A stretch of DNA of 64,000 nucleotides from the NCBI GenBank assembly GCA_030533445.1, contig CM060070.1, positions 21,890,001 to 21,954,000 of the forward strand, in the 5' to 3' direction. Source of the DNA: Cyprinodon diabolis (taxonomy: Eukaryota; Chordata; Actinopteri; Cyprinodontiformes; Cyprinodontidae). Made by a program: the position numbers and the translations under genes. The notes under the pieces were generated by a model. It did no database searches, was not told where the DNA came from, and saw nothing but the letters and a program-made list of their open reading frames with translations. This document shows, one piece after another, positions 1 to 13,440 of the stretch. Within the stretch, counting starts at the first letter, position 1. Each line of letters starts with the position of its first letter.

Positions 1-2079
1 TACACTCATTGAGGGAAGTGCAAGTGAAGATTTTCTCTCTAAGAAATGGGACACCACTATCGGTAAAATTACATCCCAGCCCAGTAGATGGCGGTAATAA
101 ATAGCCTGTACCCTTCATTGATGTGTTCGCCTCGTCATGCATAAACACAACCTGAGTTGCATGGAAACTCTGCCATACTCATAACTTTTCACCAATCACA
201 TGCATAATATTGAACAACAAATGTATAACAAAACGTAAGAAGTCCATTTATGAGCCAGCATGAATAAGGTATCACAACCGTCTCTAAATTAATAGACTAT
301 AATGGTAATATAATTAGCTATGACAACTTTTTGATGAAATATCAGTTTTCAATAAGATACAAGGAATACAAATCCATTATACAGTGCATCCCCACTGGAC
401 TCTAACAATTATTAAAATCATCACAATGTACTCCAACATTTACCACCAAATTGATTTTCAATTGACTGCATTTTCTTGGCACTAAATGCAATAACAAAAA
501 CATACGCAACACATTTTAACAATCTAAATGCCTTCAACCAAGGGGAGTTCCACTGGAACTCCATTTTTAAAATCATGGTCACTACCTCATCAATATCCCA
601 TTGACAATAAAATCTATAAAATTATTTCAAAATCCTTTTAAACATCTATCCTACAAATAATGAGCTAAATATCTTGAAATAAATCAAAATTGTTCCCTCT
701 GCAATATTGAACCTGAAATAACCCCTCACCTATTCTTCCTATGTCCTGTAACCAAATCCTTCATAAAAAGCAATAGAGCAGTACTTATCTCAAAAATTTA
801 ACTCTAGTATAACCCTCTCAGGCATTAGCATTATCACTTTTTTACAGACCCAAACAAGGAAATGGTCAAACTAATTAATCTATTATGTATTTTGGAAATT
901 TTGGGAAATTTTGCATTCATAGAAGTATATTCAATAAAATGAAACCCTCTTTAATCGCATTAGATACTGAAATAAAGAAATACATCCAATCTGTATCATA
1001 TCAACAATAAGCAAGCTAACTGCATAGTTAACACATACCGGAAAAGCACTCACAACTTTATTCGCCCTCAAATGCACTTATCATTATTGTTTTTGCAAAT
1101 CTACTGCCTTTTTTTACTATGTACTTGAAATTACAGTAATATGATTGTCTATTCTTCTATAAATATTGTAAAGATCATTTCCTGTATATTTTCCTGTATA
1201 AATTTCCTGTATATTTCCTCCCATGCTATTTTGCCCTTATTAAACCGTTTACCATATGTTGAATCATTTATTAAGACAATAGCTTGCATTCATGTTCTAG
1301 AATTCTTTTTTCTTTTTTTTGTCAAGTAGATTGGCCCAGGAACTACAGATATTTTAGTCATAAACCTGAAAAATCATGCCTTATGACAGTTACCGTGTGT
1401 GCGCGCTGTGCAGTAAAAAAGCGCTTCATGATAGAAATGGTAATAACGTGACTTTGTTAAAAGCTCATGCATTATCATACCACGGTGAAGTTGATTAGAA
1501 GCCCGACACCAGACACTCAAGCCCCACACAGCCAGTGGGATCCAGCCCAGGGCTGATCCGACCAAGGTGCCCAGTGCCTCTATCAGCAGCGGAGAGACGC
1601 TGGCGGAAATCGGTGTCCCTCAATCTGATCAACCGTGAGCTAGATCCCTCTGACCCCCGAACATCCAACCGCCAACCAACTCCACCACGGTCCTAATCAT
1701 CTCATTTTACGTTTAAAAAAAACTCTCAGCAGATTTGTGCATTACAAAAAATAGTGATTTTAAACACAACAGTAAGGAATTCATTTGTATCTACATCTAA
1801 GATATCCCAACCTTTTTTAAAATGCATAGTTAATTGTAAAAATATACTTACTTTTGTGCAGTTCTTATCAACAACCGGACGGCATTTTTACTTTCACTGG
1901 ATGAGTTCTGGGAAGCCACTCCTTTCTGAAGTCTGCTCCTGACCTCACTCAGTCTGCAGGGATCATTTTAAAGGTTGAAGGGCACTTCCCCCTAGCTCTT
2001 AAAATTATTAGGACACACTAACCTTACACAAGAACGCGCAAAACTGAATGCTAGGGTCCAAAACGGGTGCAAGTGAGAA
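1..2079. other. AT-rich DNA, no gene seen
   Basis: No open frame longer than about 60 codons and no recognised repeat. The segment at about 1380-1700 is richer in G+C than its surroundings, but no tRNA fold, transposase or exon-like reading was recognised in it. Confidence 0.5.
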
Positions 2080-2223
2080 ATGGGACTGGGCCTTAGCCTT
2101 TGGTCCATGCCTCTCAAAGTCTATGACCAGCTTCTTTGTCTTGGAGATGTTGAGCTCCAGGTGGTTGGTGCAGCTTTTCCAAAAGAAACATTGAAGTTCT
2201 GCAACAGGGAAGCTCATATGCAA
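2080..2223 (-). pseudogene. LINE reverse transcriptase fragment (Jockey/CR1-like)
   Basis: The minus strand reads LELNISKTKKLVIDFER. This matches the block downstream of the catalytic YADD motif in CR1/Rex/L2-type reverse transcriptases, which typically runs 'W...NxLxLNxxKTKExxxDFR'. The 43.3-kb LINE in this window carries the same block as LILNVEKTKEIVVDFRK. Only about 45 residues are recognisable, with no RT core and no 3' end, so this is a short dead fragment. The family assignment rests on one motif. Confidence 0.55.
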
Positions 2224-4250
2224 GCTTTCAAGGTGATAAAAAAATACAAATGAAACCCTGGGCTAGAACATCTACATGCATCTTACATGTTAGCACAAAG
2301 GAAAATCAAAATAAAATAGCAATTCCAATTTTGGTTTAAAACAAAAATCCGATTTTGGAGTTTTTGGTAAAATTATCCAGCCTTTGTTTGATCTGTTATG
2401 TTTTATTGGAGTTAGCTGGCTGAAAAGGGGAAAGGAACGAAAATAAATGGAAACTGACGAGGCGCAGTATTGGGATATTTGAGTATTTCATGATTACTTT
2501 TTCCCCAACTGATATCCAACTAGAAAGGAAAAAAAGCCCAAATGCAAAATTTTAAGCACCTGTGGGTATAATGGTTTGTTGATGGATACAAACCGGAAGT
2601 AGAATATTAGAAAATAGCTGTTCATGGGTACAAATTGGCATAGAGGAGAATTGTTGATCTCAGCTGGCTTTTAGGTAAGAATGGGGGTTTTTTTGTCTTT
2701 CACCTCTCTGGTTGCTGGTCGCAGAGGCCATGGCGCCAGCTTTTTTTTTTTAAGTATGACAGAATTTGTTTTTTTGATGTTATTTGAACATGAGGCAGTG
2801 CACAACAGACACAACAGACACTGGCAATAACTGCATATCCAAAGTTAGAAAAAGCAGCAGCTGTGAGCCATTAAACAAAACAAGTGAAATTATGTTTCCT
2901 GAATGGCCGTGTAAAGCTTCTTTATATTTTTCATCATTAAATGTCTTAAGAAAATGTTAACACTTGAAATCTCATATTATATCACATTCTATGTCATGTT
3001 TATAGCTGCAATGCAGTTTATAAATAAATGTCTTACAGGAAGTGATGATAACGGCGTGTGCATGCACAGGAGTACGGCTGGTGAACATCTCCATATGAGG
3101 GCTTTGAGTACCAGATGTGACAATGCTTCTCCCTGCTGTTTGTGTATGCATGGATCCCTTCCTGTCACTCGACTCACACATCATCAGCTGGCCACAAAGT
3201 GCCACTCTGAGATCCTATGATCAAAAGCCAACGCTGTCACCATATCCTGACATTCTGATTCCTGTTTCCTCCATGCACAGTGCCTTGTCAGAAGGATACA
3301 AACCCTATAATGACCCCTTCCTACTGTTTGCATGAAGTAAATAATTAAAAGGTGGATTTGGAAAAATCTGCCTTTTTTTTCTTTCACATAAACTCTGTTT
3401 ATACTGTACAAAATGGAGGAAAAACCCAGCCAAGAATTTACATTAGTTCGGCAAAGGGTAACTTCATTTGAATTACACTACCAAAAATTGAATTCAGGTA
3501 GTGTCTCATTGCTCAAGTTAGATTCACCCTCCGTGGAACAAGGCATAAATGGTTGCTTTGTCCTTGAAAATTAAGGAGCTGAACTTCTCCCACTTCTCGC
3601 GTTTCAGGTGGCTGCCTCTATTGTTGCTCTATTGTCAGTTTATGAATACGCTGATTACACCAATCTTGACAGTAGAAGTATCTGCTCTCTGCATATCCAT
3701 ATGGGACTTTTTATTATAGCGTGCAGACTATATTCTACTTTCTTCTCCTCCTTCTTCCTCAAATGACATAATGGGAAGGGTTAGAGGGGAATTGCAATGA
3801 CATCACATTGTGCAGCAGTTTAGATTTATTTTAAAACTGAAATAAAACACATTACATTTAGAGATTACACACAATCCAAGGTTAAAGGTTAAAGAACTGT
3901 GTTGTAAATTAATGATGAAAAACACCTTTGAGAAACATCCTGTACTGAAATTTGATTTTGATGTCACTCTCCCTTTCAAAGAAATAGCTTTAAATTCAAT
4001 TCCCACAGATTAAGACTGAATATTTCATTTTTAGTGATTAAAAGATTTATAGCTAGATTTGCATTCCAGAAAAGAAGTTTCATAAAGTCATCTAAAATAT
4101 TGTGTACAGTGTAGCAATATAATCGCATACAAAATTTGCAGTCTTATTCTCCTACTATTCTTATTTTTTATATCTTCTTATTTCACTAATAGGGCCAATT
4201 TTCTTAACTATATATATGTATTTAAACAGTCATGTCTTCTACCATTTGGG

Positions 4251-4253
<3 letters not shown>
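2224..4253. other. No feature recognised
   Basis: Short ORFs at about 2950-3400 overlap on both strands, share no family motif and look like chance. No repeat was recognised. Confidence 0.45.
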
Positions 4254-4337
<84 letters not shown>

Positions 4338-4372
4338 TTTGTTTTTTTTTTGTTTTTTTTTTTGTTTTTTTT
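4254..4372. repeat. (AT)n microsatellite with T-rich tail
   Basis: About 38 uninterrupted AT units (4254-4329) followed by T runs broken by single Gs (4330-4372). Open frames over it encode only alternating I-Y and are not genes. Confidence 0.97.
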
Positions 4373-7300
4373 CCCAACATAGAGTCATCTAAAATATCTG
4401 AGCTGATGGTTCAGTTCGAATGTGTAATCTTTCAAGTAAATTTAAGGCTTCCTTCTTGACTCTATAAACATCAAATATTGTTTGTTGATTCCCTTTAGAG
4501 AGCAGTAGTAACATAGATCGTCATTAGTTAGGTTGACCAGACGGTCAACTACAGCCCAGCACTGACTGGACCGGACCGGGCATTCGAACCGAGCTGTGAG
4601 CTTCAGAAGCCATATTATAAATCCAATCTTCAATTGTTTTCACTCCATTCATCCAGAAGGGTCCAAAGATTATTAGTTAACCAGCTTATTCATAATAAAA
4701 ACGTTGATGAGAAAATCATCACATAATGTCTGTTTTTGACATCAAAAAAGTTAGCTGGTCATAGCTAATGCTTAGCATCTTGCCAATAAAAGTTACTTCC
4801 TGAAACGTTTGCCTGTTATGTTCGTTTTTTTTTTCTTACATCTTCTTCCTGCCTACAAGACAAAAGTATCTGCATGTTCGTATGACTCAGATGACTTTGA
4901 TTCAGGGACAGCCGATGAGTTCTCACAAGCCTTTTTTTTTTTTTTCTTCTGTTCTTAAAAGCCCAATGAACAAATTATTTAGCTAAAAGAAAAAAAGTGG
5001 AAAAATACTTGCTTCATAAATGTTTTGTGGCCATCAAAATACTTCATTGTTATTCTATGGGTCAAATGGCATAACTGGCACAATTTGGCACATTTGGAGA
5101 AGTGAGAAGACGCCGGTGACACCAAAAGTTCAAATCCTCTGGAACTGCTGTAGCTAGAGGTCTGAAAATGTCTTGTGGTTGTGGTTGACATGATGTAGAA
5201 CTAATATTCTACTATTCTAAAGCATGTCTTTATTACTGGTGTTCAAAAAAGTCCTATTGTTTTCGAGAAGAAAAAAATAACTTTGAGTCATGTTTGAACT
5301 AATGCTTAGGCTGCATTTTAGTCACTATTTTCATTTATATGTAGTAGAAGGCATTAGCTTTCAAATGATGCATCACACATGTAATTTGGGCTTACAGTTC
5401 CTCAGTAATTTGCTTTTCCATTTGGGTATGCAAAATAGGTGAGGATTACTTAAAATTAGGTGAGTTTTAAGAGTCTAAGTTAGTTTGGTTGAACGTTTCA
5501 TTTCCCCTTTATGGGCTTTATTTTCACTTTTAGAGCATTAAACCACAATGCTCTCAAAGTGAATTGCTAGCAAAATGACATTGTGTTCAAACTTTACTTA
5601 TAATATATTATTCATCTTTTCTATACAACTTAGCATAGAATTAGAAAAAAACAACGATATGCGGGTGAACCTATGTCAAACTGCTAAAGCAGAGTACACT
5701 TAATTATTTAGGCAGTATTATTCTGGATTTCCCCTTATATTAGTATTCACATAGCCAGTTATGAATATCTCATTCTGATTTCTTTCCTTCCAAAGAACCT
5801 CAACAAGCTGGACCACCACAGGCCTTCATAGCATCCACGGCTGCTCGATAGTGTATTAAAGAAGAAAAGAGAATAATATGCATCTTGGACACAAAGTCCC
5901 TTCAGTAAAAAAAAATGGTAAGAGTTTCATATAAAGAACTGTAAATTGTGTATGTGTGATTACTTTTTTAGAGGATGCACAGATAATTTTGTAAACTGCT
6001 TTAGGTTTTGATAAAATATAGCTTTCTCTGTGGTGTTTCTGATTTATGTGGGAGGTCTGATTTAGTTAGTGATGATACAAACCAACAGCTAGACATATAA
6101 CTGAAAAAAAAAAAATAGATAGATATATTAATCTCTGTGACGATGGCTTTCATTTTTGAAGTGCTGCCTGTGTGACACATCTTGCTTACAGCAGTGTTAC
6201 TTGATGCATCTCATAAAAAACATCTGGGAAAGCTGTCTAGACGGATGTGCGGGATGATGGGGCAGAGTGCCACATCGTCTTCTCCATTTATGTGTGAATG
6301 TGCATCATATAAATCACTGCTACAAACATTATCCTTTGTCTCTTGGGTATCACACAGGTCAGAGATAAACTAATTATTATGGACAACAATGAATCATGCT
6401 GTCAGTCAGCAGCTTTTTTAACAGGTGCCACAGGCCAGATCATCCTGAGGTCAAAATACAGTAGGGGAGAGTGAATGAAAGAGGGCACCAAGGTGTGACT
6501 AACTGCTTATTATGTCAAAATACTGTGTGGTAGCTAAGGTGAGGCCAACCGGTCACCATTCATTTTATACATTCACCATAAACCATTAACAGGCTCTTCA
6601 CTGCAGAGGTAAAAAAAAAAAACAACATATAAGATATAAACACAGAGCATGTTAAAGTGGGAGCATCAACAAGCTCAGAGTTAATTGTGCAGTTATCACA
6701 GGGTTCATTATGGCACCATAAAAATGAAATGTATCTTTAGTGGCTATTGTTCTATTTGTGATTTTCTCTTTTATAGGAAGCTTATTATTCCCTAAGAGGT
6801 ATCCTGTAAAAAGTTGCTATCAGCACGAAATGACCTGTAAACATTCTCTTTTAATGTCATGTCACATACCAGCCCAGCAGCCAAGCAAGCAGAAAATGTT
6901 AGTAATCAGTCTCTTTCCCTCTGCCCAGGAAACATCCCTCTGTAATGAACAAAAACCAGGCCCAATTTCCTTTCCATTTCAGTGTGCATGCTGACTTTCC
7001 AAACTTCAAAACACTAAATATCACGCATGCATATACATCTATAAGAAAATTAATTATTACTCATTTTATATAGCTGTATGCATTTAAATCCTACAGACAG
7101 AAATAGTATTTTGGTCCATCTTTTAAGCTGGCAGAAGTTACCGAACATCTAGTCTCCATAAGCTCCCTTCTGAGGCGACATTCCACAGCTATATTTGTAC
7201 ATTTCTATGACACATGTAATTTAACCAAGCACTTAGAAGGGTTTCTGATAGGTGGATGGTGTAATAACTGGTGTGGAACACACAACAACCAAGCATTTAG

Positions 7301-7452
7301 ATTTATGTTATAACTTCGGTATTCTTGAGCTACAAAAATACTGAGAAAAGAAAAATGGCAGATTCATTTGATTGTTATTCTGATTTTGTTGACTTTATTC
7401 AGCATTTCTAGTGCAAGGTTTGTGATGTAGTAGTTGACAATTGTGACCCAAT
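4373..7452. other. No feature recognised
   Basis: AT-rich, with scattered mononucleotide runs (4931-4945, 6105-6115, 6611-6622). Frames of up to 84 codons show no family signature. Confidence 0.45.
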
Positions 7453-8106
7453 TGTTAGGCGTTCTGTTTCTGTGGTGTTTTTGTTTTTAGTGTTCAGTTG
7501 TGCTTTACTCCTTGTTTTCTAGTGTTAGTGGTTTTATTTTTATTTTTGCTGTGTTCTCTGGTTAATTCTTAGTTACTGTCTCAGTCTTGGTTCTGTTATG
7601 TTTTCTTTTGAGTGTTTAGTTTTACTTTGCCCCATGTTTTATGTTCTTAGTGGTGTAATTATTATTTTGTTGTGTTTTCTAGTTATTTCCGGTCTTCCAG
7701 GTTTTTCATTTGTTACCCTTTGCTGCCTTCTTGTGTTCTCCTTTTTCCCTAGTTCCCGTTTTGTTTCTGCTCTGTGCTCACCTGTTCCCAATCTGCTAAT
7801 TAGCCCTCCCTTTGTCTCAGTCTCCTTTAAAAGCCCTCTCTCTTCAGTGTCTCTTTCCTGGGTCCTCGTCTAACCTCATCAGTCTACCTCCTACTCGTCT
7901 CTCTGAGCCTTCCTCCTTGTTACAGCTATTCCCCTGATGACTCCATCGTTTTTTACTTGTGTTTTCATGTTTTTTTAGGTTGCCTGTTGTTTTTTGGACT
8001 TTGTTTTCAGTACTCATTATTAAATCTACTATGAATTCACCTCTGCCTTCACCTCTGCCTTCCTGCCTCTGCTTTTGGGTCAACAATTCACAAACAAATC
8101 CTGACA
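7453..8106 (+). mobile_element. Solo-LTR-like repeat (Ty3/gypsy-type)
   Basis: Starts TGTTAGGCGTTCTGTTTCTG and ends CCTGACA, giving the TG...CA ends of an LTR. It has a TATA-like TTTAAAAG near 7829, an ATTAAA poly(A)-type signal near 8016 and a near-terminal CTGCTTTTGGGTC. The same start, terminal motif and end recur at 28803-29270, which is followed by a gag relic, and at 13834, 31782-32532 and 56098. No internal region and no convincing target duplication were seen. Pyrimidine-rich ORFs across it are not credible genes. Confidence 0.6.
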
Positions 8107-8315
8107 CCACTGCTTTAAAGCAGTACGCTTGCTCATCTTTCTTCTTCTTTCATCTGGCTCATCTCCCTGTTTTCCCTCACCCATCTGTTCTCCCTCATCC
8201 TGGTGGTCTCCCTCATCCTGGTCTTTTTCTGTCTCTGTGTCTTCCCTGAACTCTTCCTCATCTCCTGTCCTGGTAGATGTTGATGGTATAGAGCTTTCCT
8301 GCTGTGACTGGCTAC

Positions 8316-8380
8316 AATATAATAATAATAACCATCATGACAATAATAATGATGATGATGATAATAATAATAATAATAGC
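8316..8380. repeat. (AAT)n/(GAT)n trinucleotide tract
   Basis: Imperfect run of AAT and GAT triplets, broken once by ACCATCATGAC. Confidence 0.85.
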
Positions 8381-9422
8381 TTTAACAAATATGCCACATT
8401 AGTTTAAATAATGGGCTATTAGGGCAACATGACTGGAAGTCTTGTCATGTGGATATGACTTATGGTAGCCTACAAAATAATAACTATTTTAATACCTGCT
8501 AATTTTGTACAAACCTCTTAAAAATAAAATGTGAACAGCTTTTAAGATTTTTCAATACTATTAACCCTCCTTTCTTGGCATTGTGCTGCAATTACTAAAT
8601 CAATATACAATTAAGACAATAAAGAGACCAAAATGTGTTAATTTATGTTGCCTAACAAAACCTATACAACAGAAAACGTTTGTCTTAACACATAGATTTG
8701 CAATTGCAAACTCTACCGAAATTATTTGTAGCCTATGTGGTCGTCCTCACGTTATCTGTCATTGACTCGGGCTACAGTGTAAAACTTTATCTAGCCTAAC
8801 TAGTTTATCAGGTGACCAGTCGGCAAAAATGCTTGTTTGGTGCTGCGAAATGAGACATTTTAATGCACAACAAAATTATTTTGCTTGATCTGTGTATTAC
8901 CTGGCTAATGGGGCACGGGAGAAGCAGCCTGTCAGCGACCGTTCCTGCTATCTGAAGACGCTTACTAAACTGCTATGATGCTGCACATCTGGCGTGCCCT
9001 ACGGGCGACCACGCGAGTTCACGTGACAAAGGAAGAGAGATAGGCTGGTCGGGTGTGCGCAAGAAGGTGGCTTATTTCGGGGCATTGTTTCAGTCATTTT
9101 TAATGGCTCAGGTTTTCAAAAGATCATTTCAAAACCAACCTCAGTAAAATCTTAATAATATTAACAAAAAGAAAAAAAAAGTTTCAAAAGGGCATTTTTT
9201 GTTGATAAAGGGCAAACTTCCTAGTGCTTTAGGACCACCTAGTGTCTATGTATGCACGCCCCTGCTCGGTACACACAAAAAACGTACTTACAAACTAAAA
9301 GAAGTGGATTTTGCATTATATGTCCCTTTTATTGCTTCTTATTAGGTAAAGGGGCATTATATGGTAGTGTTTCATAAAGTTTAAAAGCCTAATAACCTTT
9401 TTTGTTTAGATATTCTGTAAAC
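8381..9422. other. Unassigned; possible hAT end near 9262
   Basis: No gene seen. The text near 9249-9263 ends GCACGCCCCTG, whose reverse complement begins CAGGGGCGTGC and resembles a hAT terminus. No matching second end or 8-bp target duplication was found, so this is only suggestive. Confidence 0.25.
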
Positions 9423-11500
9423 AATTCAATTTCAGTTTAGTTTATTTATATAGCGCCAATTCACAACATCTATCAGCTCAAGGCACTTTACATTTCAACC
9501 AGATCATACAGTCAAATTAATTCAAAGTTTTCTATCTAAGGAAAACCAGTTGATTGCATCAAATCATTGACTCAAAGGCAATCCCTCACACCAATCACGG
9601 TTGTAGTGACAGTGGAGAGGAAAAACTCCCTTTTAACAGGAAGAAACCTCCAACAGAACCAGGCTCAGCGTGAGTGGCCATCTGCCGAGGCCGACTGGGG
9701 TGCAAGGAGACAGAAGTAGAGATGCAGAAATAAGCAGAGATGCAAAAGGAACTTGTCAAACAGCTCCACAGGTGGCCCTGTTCAGGAAAGACACAGCCAA
9801 GCAGACGAGCTTCAAGCCAGCCCCCACTTCAGAGGACGAAAAGAGCTCATCCAGTTAGTCTCAGTCAGAGAAACAGGACTACTGTGGAAAATAGGCTGAG
9901 CTCAAACATCTATAAAGCACAGTTGATATTTCTTTTTAGGATGGTGTAACAGCCAAATAGGAGCAGAACAAATTAAGCTATTACGAAAAAAAGCAGAGAG
10001 CATAACATATTCTGCAGAGTGGGATAAAAGAGAATGATGAAAAATTGTCCCTATGTCCTCCAGCAGTCTAAGCCTATAGCAGCATAACTATAGAGATAGC
10101 ACTTGATAGCCTGAGTCACTCTACTGTAACTATAAGCTTTATCAAAAAGGAAAACTTTAAGCCTACTCTTAAAAGTAGACAGGGTGTCTGCCTCATGGAC
10201 TAAAACTGGTAGTTGGTTCCACAGGAGAGGAGCCTGATAACTAAAAGATCTGCTTTCCACTACTTTTAGAAATTCTAGGAACCACTAGTAAACCTGCAGA
10301 TTGAGAGTGAAGTGCCCTGTTAGGAACACAAGGAACAATTAAATTTCTGATGTAAGATGGAGTTTGTCCATTTAAGGCTTTAAATGGGAGAATGAGGATT
10401 TCAAATTCTATTCTTGATTTAACAGGAAGCCAATGAAGAGAAGCCAGGATAGGAGAGATGTAATCTCTCTTTTTAATTTTCATCAGAACTCTGGCTGCAG
10501 CATTTTGGATCAGCTGAAGGCTTTTAACTACAGTTTGTGGACTTCCTGATAGTAAAGAATTACAATAGTCCAGCCTTGAAGTGACAAATGCATGGACTAG
10601 TTTCTCAGCATCATTCCTGGACAGGATATTTCAAATTTTTGCAATATTCCGCAGATAAAAGAAGGAAATTCTAGAAACTTCTTTGATATGGGATTTAAAT
10701 GACAGGTCCTGATAAAAAACTAACACCAAGATTTTTTACTTTATTATCTTAGATCAGTTTAATCCCATCCAAATGAAGACTAATTAGCTTATTTTTCAAA
10801 GACTCTGGTCCAAGACTATAAACTCTGTTTAGTCTACATTCAGGAGCAGCAAGTTAAATGTCAATCCAGGTTTTTATGTCTTCAAGACGTGCCTTTAATC
10901 TATGTAATGGGTTAGCTTCATTTGGATTTATAGACAGATATAGCTGAGTAAATTGAAAATTAATCCCATGCTGTCTAATAATTCTACCGATTGGCACATA
11001 TATAGTAAAGATAATTGGTCCTAGCACTGATCCCTGATACCTGTGGTACTCCACAGGTAACCCTGGAGCATGAGGAAGATTTGTCACTATAGTGAACAAA
11101 CTGGAATCGGATAGATAGATACAATTAAAACCAGTCTAGTGCTGCTCCTTTAATTCCTACAAAATATTCAAGTCTTTCTAAAAGAATATTATGATGAACT
11201 GTATCAAATGCAGCACAGAGATCTAACAGGACAAGTACAGGTACAAGTCCATTATCTGAGCTCATGAGAATATCATTAGCAATTTTTACCAGAGCTGTTT
11301 CAGTTCTATGATGAGCTCTAAAGCCAGACTGAAACTGTTCTAAAAGTTCTTTATAGTATAACTGATTACACACTTGTTTGGAAAGAAAGATAAGAAAGCA
11401 AGATTGGATATAAGTCTATAATTGACCATGTCACCTGGGTCAAGATACAGTTTCTTAAGTAAAGGTTTAATTACAGCTACCTTAAAAGCCTTTTGTACTC
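9423..11500 (-). mobile_element. L2-type LINE, 5'-truncated copy
   Basis: Collinear with the better-preserved L2 at 45636-49780 but reversed. The 3' tail and UTR lie at 9423 to about 10050 and the reverse transcriptase relic continues to about 11500. The 3' end carries the family signature TTTATATAGCGCCAATTC on the plus strand. The 5' end stops within the block matching '[14 protein letters not shown]', as expected for incomplete target-primed reverse transcription. It is flanked by unrelated DNA on both sides. Confidence 0.92.
10110..11500 (-). pseudogene. L2 reverse transcriptase relic
   Basis: Read 5' to 3' on the minus strand this is a broken L2 polymerase. First comes the finger/palm segment with FQSGFRAHH and motif A LLDLCAAFDTVHHN (11373-11125). 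Then comes a QGSVLGP segment (11099-10854), where the YADD region is replaced by a deletion so that NFQFTQLYLS is read. Last is the C-terminal domain with [16 protein letters not shown] and [11 protein letters not shown] (10483-10051). The frame is lost several times, and part of the segment after KTWI is missing or scrambled. Loss of the catalytic YADD means this copy cannot be active. Confidence 0.9.
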
Positions 11501-12779
11501 ATTAATCACACCTAAAATGGCGGATGAAATCAAAGGGAATTGGGAACAAAAAAAAAAAATGGGAAATCCATTTGAGCCCTCCTTTTTTAAACATTAGTGA
11601 GTCATTATACATTTGGACAATAACACTGATCCTCCTTCCCTGGCAGAGGGTGGACGAAAGGGTGCCTATTGTGGTCAGTTGGGGATCGGGTTTCCAGGGA
11701 AAAAAACACACCTGTTCCCTATTCCTTTACTCATTCCCAGACACTTCCCCTCACCTGTCCTGTTACACAAACACACAAGTAGGACTGTGGGACGTAGAAC
11801 ATCCATGGGGGGCACTCAAAATGCACACTGAAAACATCATTAAAAAATAGACCTCTCTGTAAAGAGAATATCATTATCCTGAGCTCATAAATCAGGCACT
11901 CGAGAAAAACTTGTATTTCGAATAATTAACAATGAGCTATCTCTGTCTTATGATAGTTTCTATTATCTTATGACATATTGTGAGAGATATCAACAAAGAA
12001 TAAGGGAACCAGCTATCATAACACTGCCTCTGAAAAACTTACAAATTACAAAAGTAATTTGTCATAATATAATTAGAAGTGATAAAACAAAATAATATTT
12101 AATGTTGCTATGATCACAATACTTGATTTAATTTGCTGTTATTGCTTCCACAAACATCACTTCAGTAGCACATAAACTAGACTCTGCAAAGTGACTTAAG
12201 TTTGTCCTTAATTTCATCCTGTCCTTGCCCCTTTATAGACTTTATTGTTAATAAATTTTTTTTTTTTTTTTCCAGAAGAACCCTAACCCTGTTAATTTTC
12301 CAGGTTGCACATCCTCAGGGAGCATTTGCCAATACTGCCAATTTATCAGATAATAAAATAATGATAACAATAATTAGATTATTTCTCTTGTTGATGACTC
12401 ATGTTCTTAGAATGCTGGTTGCTGTGTAAACACTCTCACACTCTGAGATTTTCCAGGCCAATAGCTGTGAACCTTAATCATGGTGTTACACTTTGTCTCA
12501 CAGTATAATGAAATAATAACTTTAACTGCTCAGCCATAGTCTGATTTTACCTCCTCTGCCCAAAAACAGGTCTTCTGTCTGCCATGAAACATTGGCTACC
12601 AATTATGTTGTAATTAAGAAATATATAAGCCTTGGCACACATGACTACATTACAAATTCTCCACAGCTGACTAGTTTCACGGTATTGAAAAGCAAATGCA
12701 AATAGGTTTTCAATTTGGGAAGTGGACATAGGCTAATTGAGTTGACCTTAAATGGCTATTTTATTTTAAAATAACACCT
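11501..12779. other. No feature recognised
   Basis: A frame of 108 codons at 11524-11850 has no family motif and overlaps a similar one in another frame. Treated as non-coding. Confidence 0.4.
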
Positions 12780-13440
12780 GAATATGCCACATACAGTTAA
12801 AACAGATTTTTTGTGTATACACAGTAAAAAAAATAGTGCTTTTTTCACCCTCATCATTTGACACCTAATCAGAGTAAAGTTTCATCAATATTATTTTTTT
12901 TTTTTGTATATGCCAGAATAATCAGTGACACCTAAAGATTTTTTTATCTTTCTTTAAAATCAGAACTTGGTATACATTTTCTTAGTATTTAAGATAATTC
13001 CTGTTTGATTTGAGTGAAATATTTAAGAGTGTCTTTAAAAGTTGAATGAATTTTTGCCATTTCTTTATGACAAAAAGAGTGTTAATGAGTTGGGATTGTA
13101 GGCTGGATTACACCACACACACCTTTAATGCACAAATTTTTGGTGGGATTAAGATCAAGGTTTTTTCAAAACAGTGACTTTAAGATCTTGAAGCTGTATT
13201 AATTTAGCGGTATGCTTTGAATCCTTGTCACTTTGGAGGATCCTTCTCACCCAAGGTTTCTAAAGTCTTGAGACATTCCTTCGATATTTTCAAAAATTAT
13301 GTTATGTCCAGTTTATTCCTTTTGCCATTTATTTACAAAGTGTGCCAATCTCACCTGCAACAAAACATTCCAAAATATAATTCTTCCTTCCCTGTGCCTC
13401 ACAGTTTGAGAAAGAAATGACCAGAAACATTTTGGTTTAT
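12780..13440 (-). pseudogene. Heavily decayed Tc1-like transposon
   Basis: Between about 13086 and 13440 the plus strand resembles the reverse complement of a Tc1 transposase middle section. Its blocks TGAATCCTTGTCACTTTGGA, TGTGCCAATCTCACCTGCAA and GACCAGAAACATTTTGG fall in the order and spacing seen in fish Tc1 elements around the second catalytic region. No continuous frame survives. The poorly conserved 12780-13085 is probably the 3' part. It abuts an LTR fragment on its right. The call depends on recalled family text, so exact limits are uncertain. Confidence 0.5.

Noticed and set aside
2954..3411. Cluster of overlapping 60-88-codon frames
   Set aside because: Five frames on both strands overlap, none with a family signature. 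Typical of a locally stop-poor stretch.
4232..4459. ORFs across (AT)n arrays here and at 44.6-45.7 kb, 49.5-49.9 kb and 59.9-60.2 kb
   Set aside because: They encode only alternating Ile-Tyr from the microsatellite.
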